A stretch of DNA of 7,590 nucleotides from Lachnospiraceae bacterium (GTDB lineage: Bacteria > Bacillota > Clostridia > Oscillospirales > Ruminococcaceae): the NCBI GenBank assembly GCA_023664705.1, contig JAMPFE010000086.1, forward strand, positions 1 through 7,590, given 5' to 3'. Below, one piece after another: positions 1 to 5,689 of this stretch (positions are counted from its first letter, which is position 1; every line of letters starts with the position of its first letter). Position numbers and translations under genes: made by a program. The notes beneath the pieces are model-generated. The model saw only the letters and a list, made by a program, of their open reading frames with translations. It was not told the origin of the DNA and searched no databases.

Positions 1-226
1 GCACAATTCCCATTCCGTCGCGTGCCATTCCGAAAATTCTCCGAACAACGGGCGCGTAACGCTCGTCGATAAGCAAGTGGTTTTTGTCGGCGGGGTCTTT
101 GATGTAGCCGTAGGGTGCTTTCGTGCCGATGAATTTACCTTGCTTTTGGCGCGTCAGCAATGCCGATTTTACTTTCTTACTTATATCTTGCGCGTACCAT
201 TCGTTTCCGAAAACCTGATTAAGAAA
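1..226 (-). pseudogene. Truncated large serine recombinase (interior fragment)
   Basis: The minus strand has an open frame from a stop at 227-229 to the left edge. It reads NQVFGNEWYAQDISKKVKSA and later GTKAPYGYIKDP and IDERYAPVVRRIF. This matches the stretch of large serine recombinases that links the end of the resolvase catalytic domain (the NEWYA-R/Q-D-xS-KK helix) to the start of the Recombinase domain (PF07508). The catalytic domain with its serine nucleophile is missing: only a few residues precede NEWYA and then comes a stop. No start codon or ribosome binding site is visible. The C-terminal part may continue to the left of the window. The break lies within about 10 bp of the stop of the complete recombinase at 219, so this is probably a host recombinase gene cut by insertion of that element, or a decayed relic. 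It is not a 5' extension of the neighbour, because the sequence and frame differ. Confidence 0.8.
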
Positions 227-1838
227 TTATCTCGCAAGAATCAATGATTACATCATAAATTCCAAGGCAAGGCGCTTTTTTCACGGTATACGTCAAGTGA
301 AATCCCATCGGTATTCCGCACAAATAAATGTTAAGATGCCGATACGCGGGAACGATAATTCTCTCAAGCATCTCGCCATAAATTTCGGTATTGCTCACGT
401 CGCATTCCGCAACGTTTTTGATCCGCTCCATCGCCGCTTTGATACCATCGATCTGCTTTTGGTGCAGCGCTCCGACGTTCTGACTTTCGGCGATTTTTTC
501 GGTGAGTTTGGTAATTTCGCCATCGTAAAATTCCGTCTGCTGCTTCAAATCGTCCTTAGTGATCAATTCCTCAAGCATAAGGTCGATAGCCTTGCGCTTT
601 TTGTTTTTCAGAACTTCAATTTCGGCTTTAAGCGGAGCGACATCGACCACCTTTTGATTTTTCTGAATAAGCCGAATTTCATTCAGCATTTCCTTTTCAA
701 GCGAGGCTCTGAGGTTCTGCACGCTTGCCAGCAGCGTCTGCATCGCCTTGTCAAGAACCCTCTCATCAATTGAATGATTATCGCAGCCGATATTCTCTCC
801 GTTAGGAGCAATCCTCGGCGCAGTGCCGTAGATCTGACGATTGCGGCAGCCGACTTGCCGATACGGATTTGTTGCCGAACCCGAAACGGTATAACTGTAA
901 CCGCATTTGCTGCAGATCATTTTTCCGCTAAACCAATAGGTTCGCGAATGTTTTCTTCCCTCACGTGATTTCTTGCTCCTGCGCAGCATTTCCGCTTGGG
1001 TTGAATCCCATATTTCACGGGAAATTATTCCCTCGTGGTGATTGCGAATTGTAATAAGCGGCGCTTCGGGATTATCGCCGTGATTTACGGCAGCTTTTTC
1101 GGCGAGTACATTAGGTGTGTAAACTTTCCATTGCGTTAAGTCACCTACGTACTTTTCGTTTTTCAAAATTTTAAGCACGTGCTGAGGACTCCAAACGCGG
1201 TTTTTCAATGTGGGAATTCCTCTGTCGCTCAGTTCGTGTGCAATGGTGTGCGAGCCTTTTCCATCGTAAAGATAACTGTGGAAAATTTCCTTTACGATCT
1301 CGGCTTCTTCGGGAACAATTTCGAGCTTTCCGTCAACGACTTTGTAGCCGTAAATCCGCCCGCAACCGAGCACCACGCCGTTTTCCATTCGTCTGCGCAT
1401 ACCCCATTTAACGCGCTCAGAAATTTTGCGGCTTTCCTCTTGAGCAATTGACGACATAATCGTTAAGCGAAGTTCGCCGTCCTTGTCGCGCGTGTCAATG
1501 CCGTCGTTCATAAATATAACGCCGATTTTTAATTCGGACAGCCTACGCGTGTAATTCAGCGTATCGATGGTATTTCTCGCAAAACGTGAAACCTCTTTGG
1601 CGAGAATTAAATTGATTTTTTCAGTTTCGCAATCGGCGATCATTCGGTTGAAACCATCGCGCTTTTTGGTCGAAGTCCCGGTTATGCCTTCGTCAAAATA
1701 AACCTCGATCAACTCATAATCTTCGTGCCCGCTTATGTATTCGGTGAAATATTTAATTTGCGCCGAAAGCGAGTGAAGCTGATCTTCCATGTCCGTTGAA
1801 ACGCGGCAGTACGCCGCAACTTTGATTTTGCTATACAT
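219..1838 (-). CDS. Large serine recombinase (site-specific integrase/excisionase)
   Basis: This 539-aa protein is a complete large serine recombinase that should cut and rejoin attachment sites to integrate and excise the element. The resolvase domain covers about residues 5-150. The nucleophile is Ser14 in AAYCRVST, and the conserved arginines include Arg12 and those in KEVSRFARNT (Arg85, Arg88). The Recombinase domain lies at about 160-285. A zinc ribbon follows, with Cys309, Cys312, Cys331 and Cys352 as likely ligands. A charged helical coiled coil spans about 375-475, the segment that in this class controls synapsis and integration direction. The ATG start is set by GGAGG four bases upstream. 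Length and domain order match the Tn4451 TnpX/phage-integrase class, and no key residue is missing. The gene has its own strong promoter (1900-1928) and is the last gene of the minus-strand set. The accessory factor and target site cannot be told from sequence. Confidence 0.95.
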   Translation of the reverse strand: MYSKIKVAAYCRVSTDMEDQLHSLSAQIKYFTEYISGHEDYELIEVYFDEGITGTSTKKRDGFNRMIADCETEKINLILAKEVSRFARNTIDTLNYTRRLSELKIGVIFMNDGIDTRDKDGELRLTIMSSIAQEESRKISERVKWGMRRRMENGVVLGCGRIYGYKVVDGKLEIVPEEAEIVKEIFHSYLYDGKGSHTIAHELSDRGIPTLKNRVWSPQHVLKILKNEKYVGDLTQWKVYTPNVLAEKAAVNHGDNPEAPLITIRNHHEGIISREIWDSTQAEMLRRSKKSREGRKHSRTYWFSGKMICSKCGYSYTVSGSATNPYRQVGCRNRQIYGTAPRIAPNGENIGCDNHSIDERVLDKAMQTLLASVQNLRASLEKEMLNEIRLIQKNQKVVDVAPLKAEIEVLKNKKRKAIDLMLEELITKDDLKQQTEFYDGEITKLTEKIAESQNVGALHQKQIDGIKAAMERIKNVAECDVSNTEIYGEMLERIIVPAYRHLNIYLCGIPMGFHLTYTVKKAPCLGIYDVIIDSCEIIS

Positions 1839-1850
1839 TGTACCTCCTCT

Positions 1851-1864
1851 CCCGAATTATCGGG
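1851..1864 (-). promoter_or_regulatory. Perfect inverted repeat next to the recombinase ribosome binding site
   Basis: CCCGA at 1851-1855 and TCGGG at 1860-1864 form a perfect 5-bp stem with a 4-base loop, immediately 5' of the recombinase Shine-Dalgarno. A palindrome GAACGTTC (1864-1871) adjoins it. It could be an RNA hairpin limiting translation or a regulator site; the role is inferred. Confidence 0.4.
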
Positions 1865-1899
1865 AACGTTCAAAAATTCGGACATTCCCCTGCATATTT

Positions 1900-1928
1900 A
1901 TTATAACACAACTTGAATTTAAAATCAA
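1900..1928 (-). promoter_or_regulatory. Sigma-A-type promoter for the serine recombinase
   Basis: On the minus strand TTGATT (1923-1928) is followed after exactly 17 bp by a perfect TATAAT (1900-1905). A-rich and T-rich tracts lie upstream. The start would be near 1893, giving a leader of about 55 nt before the ATG at 1838. CCCTGCA (1888-1894) and TGCAGGG (1946-1952) flank the promoter as an inverted repeat, 9 of 10 when extended outwards. This could be an operator pair controlling recombinase expression. Confidence 0.75.
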
Positions 1929-1974
1929 GAGCTTTTTTAAAATTTTGCAGGGAAATATCCTAACTTAATGTAAT

Positions 1975-2157
1975 TTACGCGGCTTTATCTATCTTGTTGT
2001 TTTGCATTGAGATAAGCTGTTCCAACTGCTCGTCCGTTATCAAACCTTGCTTGTGAAATTCCTTGTAATATCCGATTTTCATTGCCTTGATAAATTCGGT
2101 TTTGCAATCGTCGGGAAGCTGAAATTGTGAATCTGCATTTTGTAAAATTATTCTCAA
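1975..2157 (-). CDS. Small hypothetical protein with SHOCT-like C-terminus
   Basis: This 60-aa protein lies between the relaxase and the recombinase. I do not recognise a named family with certainty. The segment YYKEFHKQGLITDEQLEQLI (residues 30-49) resembles the short helical SHOCT-type domain, in which a helix and a GxIT/SxEEF turn precede a second helix. There is no signal peptide or membrane segment. The start is TTG at 2155-2157, chosen because a strong AAGGAGG lies just upstream and overlaps the relaxase stop (TAA at 2169-2171). An ATG start within the frame would shorten the protein greatly. The spacing suggests co-transcription and translational coupling with the relaxase, so a role in mobilization or in regulating the recombinase is inferred from position alone. 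Confidence 0.65.
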   Translation of the reverse strand: MRIILQNADSQFQLPDDCKTEFIKAMKIGYYKEFHKQGLITDEQLEQLISMQNNKIDKAA

Positions 2158-2168
2158 TAAGTACCTCC

Positions 2169-3527
2169 TTATCTTCGAGGACGCATTTGAGGCGCGTCCT
2201 GTTTCCGCTGCTGTTCAATTAGCTTTGAAATATAATCGCCTTGCGAAATTTCTCGATATGTATCGGCAATATCCGAATACTCGCGGAGTAATTCAGCGCA
2301 CTTGTTGTAATGCTCCCTGATAGGCGCGGCTTTTTGTTCCGTCTCGGCGATGACACCTTTGAGGTATTCGTGATCCGAACGGCTCTCAATGTTTTGCCGT
2401 GCGAGGGTTTCCTTGTACATTTTTGCGCGAAGCTGTTCCTCTGCCGTGAGGTTTTCTTTTTCGACAAGCGAAAAATATTCCTCTGCCTGTGCCGCAAGGC
2501 TTTTCAGTAAATTGCATTTGGTTTCCATAGTGTTTACCTCCCGTAATGATTTTTGTTTTTCAATTTCAAGCTGCTTGACCCTGCCGTCAAGCTCGCCTAT
2601 TGAACGAATATTATCCCGATTGATTATTGCAAGCTGAGCCGACAATTTGTAAACATCGGGGTGGCGGTTTTTCGAGTTGTCGAGTTCGTAAATCGTTGCG
2701 GTGTACCGCTCGCTCATCTCGGACGATGCGGACAAAAGTCTGCTGCCCGAACCCACATCTTTCCACAAAACTCTTGAAGCAAGCTGTTCAACGGTGTAAT
2801 CCTCTCCGAGAGTTTTTAGGCGAACCGCTCTTTGTTGGTTCGGCGCTTTAATCGAAATATATTTTCCTCGCTTGACTGTGTAGCTCAGTATTTCCAACTC
2901 GGCGAGAAGCTCGTCAACGTTCTTAACCTTGAGTATCAAGCGGTCGATCTCGGCGCGGATTTTTTCTTTCCACGACGTGCCGTGCTGTTTGTGTTCCCAC
3001 TCGTTATACTCAATACCTCGCGATCCTTGCTTCGGCTCAATCGGTTTTATTCCGAACGCGAGGCAGACCCTGTCCGAAATCTCGCGGAGATTTTTGCGAG
3101 TGGTGAGGTTGTCATTAAATTTTTGCCCGTCAATTCCGTAGGCGTTTATGATGATGTGATTGTGGATGTGATTTTTGTCGGTGTGAGTAGCAATCACTAC
3201 TTGGCAATTATCGCCGAACGCTTTTCTCGCAAAAGTCCGACCGATCTTGTGAGCGTCCTCCGGCGAGATTTTATCTTTCGGGTCGAATGACTGTATGTAG
3301 TGGATCGCTTTCACTCGACCTTTGCCTTGCTTCGGGATAGGTTCATCGAACTTGTGACTTGAAAAATGCTCATAGACTACTTTCATCATAAGGTATGCGT
3401 CCTTTGCGTTCGGTAAGCAGTTGACCGAGTTGGTGTAGAGTAAATCTTCAGTCTTGTCGGGATTGAGTATGTAGCTTAGGCTACGCTCAACGGTAGTGTG
3501 GATAGATATTGATTTAAGGATCGGCAT
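2169..3527 (-). CDS. MOBP-type relaxase (mobilization nuclease)
   Basis: This 452-aa relaxase should nick one strand at oriT, stay covalently bound to the 5' end and lead it into a recipient. The nuclease domain (Relaxase, PF03432) covers about residues 1-170. The likely catalytic tyrosine is Tyr19 in RSLSYI. The metal-binding histidine motif is HTDKNHIHNHIII (His115, His120, His122, His124), typical of the MOBP group. HYIQSF at about 76-81 is also characteristic. Beyond residue 190 it becomes a charged helical region, with probable coiled coil at about 310-440 and no helicase or primase domain. The ATG start lies inside the end of mobC with a 52-bp overlap, and AAAGGA sits about 12 bases upstream, so translation is probably coupled. 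No conjugative channel genes are present, so it must use another element's secretion system. The exact subfamily is not resolved. Confidence 0.92.
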   Translation of the reverse strand: MPILKSISIHTTVERSLSYILNPDKTEDLLYTNSVNCLPNAKDAYLMMKVVYEHFSSHKFDEPIPKQGKGRVKAIHYIQSFDPKDKISPEDAHKIGRTFARKAFGDNCQVVIATHTDKNHIHNHIIINAYGIDGQKFNDNLTTRKNLREISDRVCLAFGIKPIEPKQGSRGIEYNEWEHKQHGTSWKEKIRAEIDRLILKVKNVDELLAELEILSYTVKRGKYISIKAPNQQRAVRLKTLGEDYTVEQLASRVLWKDVGSGSRLLSASSEMSERYTATIYELDNSKNRHPDVYKLSAQLAIINRDNIRSIGELDGRVKQLEIEKQKSLREVNTMETKCNLLKSLAAQAEEYFSLVEKENLTAEEQLRAKMYKETLARQNIESRSDHEYLKGVIAETEQKAAPIREHYNKCAELLREYSDIADTYREISQGDYISKLIEQQRKQDAPQMRPRR

Positions 3528-3814
3528 AGCGATTCGACATCCTTTCGCAAATTTTCCACGTCATCGGAATAGACGTTATGTGTTTCGTTGGCTTTCTTGA
3601 CGAGTTGATTGATGTTTGCCCCAATAATTCTGAGAGCTTTCATCACATCACCAACCGCTTCCATATTGTAATAGCTGACGTGACCGGTGAGGGCAATGTG
3701 CCGAATAAACTCTCCTGTTTTCATCATAACTTTGGCTGACCTGCATTCGATCACTTTCCATTCGTCCATCGAGAAGATGACCTCTTTGCGTTTTACCTGC
3801 TTGTACTTTCTCAT
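3476..3814 (-). CDS. mobC: MobC-like relaxosome accessory protein
   Basis: This 112-aa protein matches the size and layout of bacterial mobilization protein MobC (PF05713). The N-terminal part (about 8-45, KRKEVIFSMDEW then TGEFIRHIAL) looks like a ribbon-helix-helix DNA-binding fold. The segment LRIIGANINQLVKKAN (61-76) is the conserved MobC helix, with the R-xxG-NxNQ pattern. MobC proteins bind oriT and help open the nic region for the relaxase. The gene begins just left of the oriT-like repeats and overlaps the relaxase gene by 52 bp in another frame, so the two are one transcription unit. The ATG start has AGGAG about 11 bases upstream, slightly far but the only good site. Confidence 0.85.
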   Translation of the reverse strand: MRKYKQVKRKEVIFSMDEWKVIECRSAKVMMKTGEFIRHIALTGHVSYYNMEAVGDVMKALRIIGANINQLVKKANETHNVYSDDVENLRKDVESLCRSLNQYLSTLPLSVA

Positions 3815-3860
3815 GAAATTTTGATCTCCTATCGTTTTTGAGTTTGGCTTTCAATGCCTA

Positions 3861-4069
3861 GTGGTTTGGGGGTTATTTCTTTTAGGGCGGCAGGTTCCCT
3901 AAAAGAGTTCGAGGGGGTCTGCTCTCGAACTGGAAGAAAATTCCAAAGTATACGGGATTTTCTCTGCTTGCTAAGATTACAAAAACATCGGAATACGAAT
4001 TTTTATTTTTTCAAATCCGCCGCGCGCATGCGCGACCCCCTCGATTTTCTTTTCAAGTCTTTTCTTTCC
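3861..4069. other. Putative origin of transfer (oriT) with nested inverted repeats
   Basis: This gene-free stretch between the 64-aa protein and mobC has the repeats expected of an oriT. CTTTTAGGG (3879-3887) pairs perfectly with CCCTAAAAG (3897-3905). AGTTCGAG (3906-3913) pairs perfectly with CTCGAACT (3924-3931). TGGAA/TTCCA (3931-3945) is a third small stem. TCGAGGGGGT (3909-3918) is repeated inverted and perfect as ACCCCCTCGA at 4035-4044, directly after a 12-bp palindrome (CGCGCATGCGCG, 4023-4034). Position beside mobC and the relaxase is the main argument. I cannot assign the nick site from sequence. Confidence 0.6.
3947..3952 (-). promoter_or_regulatory. Possible -10 element of the mobC-relaxase operon
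   Basis: TATACT on the minus strand would start transcription near 3940, upstream of mobC. No convincing -35 lies 16-18 bp away, so this is a weak call. The operon may instead be read from the promoter of the 64-aa protein upstream. Confidence 0.25.
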
Positions 4070-4264
4070 TCAGAGCTTGATAATCCCCTTTTTATCGAGT
4101 GCGATCCCATCGATCAAGCAAAGCAGCTTGGTCGTTTCCTCATCGCTCAATTCGGTTCGCATTTTGCGCACCATTGTCGCTTCGGAAATTCCAAGTTCCT
4201 TTGCCAGCTCCCATTGAAAGACCTTTTGCTCTCGAAGCTCATCACGTATGATTTGGTTTGCCAT
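4070..4264 (-). CDS. Small HTH-like protein, probable regulator of the mobilization module
   Basis: This 64-aa protein contains VFQWELAKELGISEATMVRK (residues 15-34), which reads as a helix-turn-helix: helix, the GIS turn, then a recognition helix. The acidic segment ELSDEETTKLL follows. Small proteins of this kind are common beside mobC and relaxase genes in Firmicute mobilizable elements and are usually annotated as hypothetical or XRE-like. It should bind DNA, perhaps the adjoining oriT or its own promoter. The ATG start has an ideal AAGGAGG seven bases upstream. A TATAAT box lies at 4368-4373 and the leader between them can form a long hairpin. The stop is followed by the oriT-like repeats and then mobC on the same strand. 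Confidence 0.7.
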   Translation of the reverse strand: MANQIIRDELREQKVFQWELAKELGISEATMVRKMRTELSDEETTKLLCLIDGIALDKKGIIKL

Positions 4265-4279
4265 AAAAATTCCTCCTTA

Positions 4280-4373
4280 TGATTTTTTGACGATTATAAC
4301 GATGACGACGGCTTTTCTCTTGCGGCGAACAGAGAATTGTGATCGTCGTTGTCATCATCGTAAAATCATTATA
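4280..4373 (-). promoter_or_regulatory. Promoter -10 box and long hairpin leader of the 64-aa HTH protein gene
   Basis: A perfect TATAAT (minus, 4368-4373) lies upstream of the gene; the -35 is poor. The sequence just downstream forms an imperfect inverted repeat of about 22 paired bases. Arms are 4280-4286 with 4362-4368, 4290-4294 with 4357-4361, 4301-4304 with 4353-4356, and 4305-4310 with 4344-4349. An apical perfect stem TTCTCT/AGAGAA (4315-4320, 4331-4336) closes it. The hairpin ends right before the Shine-Dalgarno at about 4272-4278, so it may control translation, or it may be an operator in DNA. Confidence 0.5.
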
Positions 4374-4478
4374 CAACAAAAAATTGGACTGTGCCGTATA
4401 TGCCATAATCCGAATTTTTTTATTTTTTTGCCCCTCGAATTCCATATATAGAATTTTTTCGGGAGCAAATCGGGGGTA

Positions 4479-4507
4479 TTGACTTTGAACTCAGAATGTG
4501 TTATTAT
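4479..4507 (+). promoter_or_regulatory. Sigma-A-type promoter for the Xre regulator
   Basis: TTGACT (4479-4484), a 17-bp spacer and TATTAT (4502-4507) make a strong promoter reading into the gene at 4544. The predicted start is near 4514, with a leader of about 30 nt carrying AAGGGAG nine bases before the ATG. An imperfect inverted repeat around GAATTC/GAATTT (about 4436-4457) lies upstream and could be an operator. Confidence 0.75.
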
Positions 4508-4543
4508 ATAATATAATAGGTATGACGAAGGGAGAAAATTTTT

Positions 4544-5365
4544 ATGGAAGTTAAATTAACGATGGGCGAGAAGCTGAAAGATCTGCGGATAGAAAGAAAG
4601 CTGACTACCAAACAGGTTAGTCAGCTTACGGGAATATCCGAGGCGGTCTATAACGGGTTGGAGAATGATAATGACCGCGACACGGGTTACAGCAGGATCA
4701 TAGCCCTCGCAAAATTCTATGACGTTCCAACGGATTATCTACTGGGGTTCACCGAGAGCCGCATTACAAAAAATATTGAGCTAAAGCAGCTGCACCTTAG
4801 CGACAAGGCTATTGGAGTTTTGTTGAGCGGCAAGCAGAACAATTATATTATAAGCGATCTGATTGAGCATAAGGAGTTTTCCAACCTGATTAACTCGATT
4901 GACGTTTATGTTCGGCAGCTTGCCGCGTCGCATATCGGAACGGTCAACAATATGCTGACGATAGCCCAGCGCGGGATCGAGAATTATTACTCGAACAGCA
5001 AGCCCAAGCCCGATGACTTTAACAATGCGATGAATTATTTGAACGAGACGGTTGTGAACGAGGATGATTTTCTCCGCTTCAGGATCTCCGAGAGGTTCAA
5101 CCAAATTCTCCGCGATGTGTACGAATTGTACAAGGCGGGCGTCGGGGATAAAATTCCTCAAAAGAAAAATTACATAAATGAAATGACGGGAGATATTCTC
5201 ACTGTGCTTGATAAAATAAAGTCCGGCGAGGTCAAGGTCGAGAGCATCGATGACGCGATAGCGGCTATGATGAAGCAGATGGGAGTGTCGGACAAGGATA
5301 TGGCGGAGGCGGTGCTGGCGGTCGGTGGGATTTTTGAGGGCAACGGAGAGGATAAGAAGAATTGA
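4544..5365 (+). CDS. Xre-family HTH transcriptional regulator
   Basis: This 273-aa protein has an N-terminal Cro/C1-type helix-turn-helix (PF01381) at about residues 8-68: LKDLRIERKLTTKQVSQLTG, then ISEAVYNGLEN and ALAKFYDVPTDYLLG, the standard end of the domain. The remaining 200 residues are helical and soluble, and I do not recognise a named domain. There is no RecA-autoproteolysis or metallopeptidase motif, so the mechanism of relief from repression is unknown. It is the only gene of the element on the plus strand, divergent from the 64-aa HTH protein. It probably represses the mobilization and recombinase genes in the integrated state. The first ATG is preferred over Met7 because of the AAGGGAG site. 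Its stop abuts the terminator-like end of the opposite-strand RNA candidate, and no terminator of its own is evident. Confidence 0.85.
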   Translation: MEVKLTMGEKLKDLRIERKLTTKQVSQLTGISEAVYNGLENDNDRDTGYSRIIALAKFYDVPTDYLLGFTESRITKNIELKQLHLSDKAIGVLLSGKQNNYIISDLIEHKEFSNLINSIDVYVRQLAASHIGTVNNMLTIAQRGIENYYSNSKPKPDDFNNAMNYLNETVVNEDDFLRFRISERFNQILRDVYELYKAGVGDKIPQKKNYINEMTGDILTVLDKIKSGEVKVESIDDAIAAMMKQMGVSDKDMAEAVLAVGGIFEGNGEDKKN

Positions 5366-5407
5366 AAAAAGCATAAAAGTGCGCGGAATGATCAACATAC
5401 TGCACAC
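5365..5407 (-). terminator. Terminator-like hairpin at the 3' end of the RNA candidate
   Basis: On the minus strand GUGUGC (5407-5402) pairs with GCGCAC (5384-5379) over six base pairs including one G-U. The tail then reads four U, AUGC and six U. On the plus strand the G-U becomes a C-A mismatch and no U tract follows, so the minus direction is favoured. The 17-nt loop makes it weaker than a textbook terminator. Confidence 0.5.
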
Positions 5408-5435
5408 TCACAATACAAGCTTTCAATAGTATGTC

Positions 5436-5470
5436 GCTATCCCGATCGAAACCGCCAAGCAAAAGTTAGC
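5436..5470 (-). repeat. Structured 35-nt motif, copy 1
   Basis: Minus-strand reading: GCUA (5470-5467), a 12-nt segment ending CUUGG, CGGU, a UUCG loop, AUCG, GGA, then UAGC (5439-5436). Both short helices can form, the inner one with a G-U pair. It is 29 of 35 identical to copy 2, which lies 219 nt away in the same orientation. Confidence 0.7.
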
Positions 5471-5654
5471 ATATGGTATCAATCTGTGAGTGAGATCGCT
5501 CCTAAAAAATCCGAGTGAGTATGCCATTGCAAGCAAAAAATCCAAAGCTGGCAAAATGCGAAGGGCATATTCACAAGCAAGAAATGTGTTCGCAAGTTAG
5601 CCTTGCGTAACCACCTCTGGACAAAGCTGCGCGAAAAATTTTTTGAAGGGTCTC

Positions 5655-5689
5655 ACTATCCCGATCGAAATCGCCAAGTGATAGTTAGT
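5655..5689 (-). repeat. Structured 35-nt motif, copy 2
   Basis: The minus-strand arrangement is the same as in copy 1, with ACUA (5689-5686) and UAGU (5658-5655) as the outer helix and CGAU/AUCG around the UUCG loop. The outer G-C of copy 1 is A-U here and the inner G-U is A-U, so pairing is kept. A competing 6-bp helix ACUAUC/GAUAGU is possible only in this copy. Confidence 0.7.

Larger units (their letters stand above)
219..5365. mobile_element. Integrative and mobilizable element core (serine recombinase, MOBP relaxase, oriT-like region)
   Basis: The unit comprises a large serine recombinase, a small protein, a relaxase, MobC, an oriT-like inverted-repeat block, a small HTH-like protein and a divergent Xre regulator. 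This is the usual minimal set for Tn4451-like mobilizable elements of Clostridia. No coupling ATPase, VirB4-like ATPase or other type IV secretion gene is present, so transfer in trans is inferred. The left boundary is placed at the recombinase stop, where a foreign recombinase fragment begins. The right boundary is not defined: no att-like repeat matching the left junction was found, and the listed end is simply the last gene clearly belonging to the module. The RNA-like region and the Panacea operon to the right may or may not be cargo. Confidence 0.7.

Noticed and set aside
297..773. 158-aa plus-strand open frame
   Set aside because: It is antisense to the coiled-coil part of the serine recombinase; no start signals are seen.
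2832..3290. 152-aa plus-strand open frame
   Set aside because: It lies wholly opposite the relaxase nuclease domain, whose catalytic motifs are intact, and it resembles no protein family.
3854..4282. 142-aa plus-strand open frame over the oriT-like region
   Set aside because: It runs through the inverted repeats and antisense to the HTH protein, with no ribosome binding site and no family resemblance.
4242..4445. 67-aa minus-strand open frame upstream of the 64-aa HTH protein
   Set aside because: It overlaps the TATAAT box, the leader hairpin and the start of the real gene, and its composition looks random.
4781..5407. 208-aa minus-strand open frame opposite the Xre gene
   Set aside because: It is a shadow of the Xre gene, has low-complexity hydrophobic composition and no ribosome binding site, and the plus-strand HTH domain is clear.
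5436..5689. CRISPR array made of the two 35-nt motifs
   Set aside because: There are only two copies, 219 nt apart and imperfect, with a structured sequence between them and no cas genes nearby.
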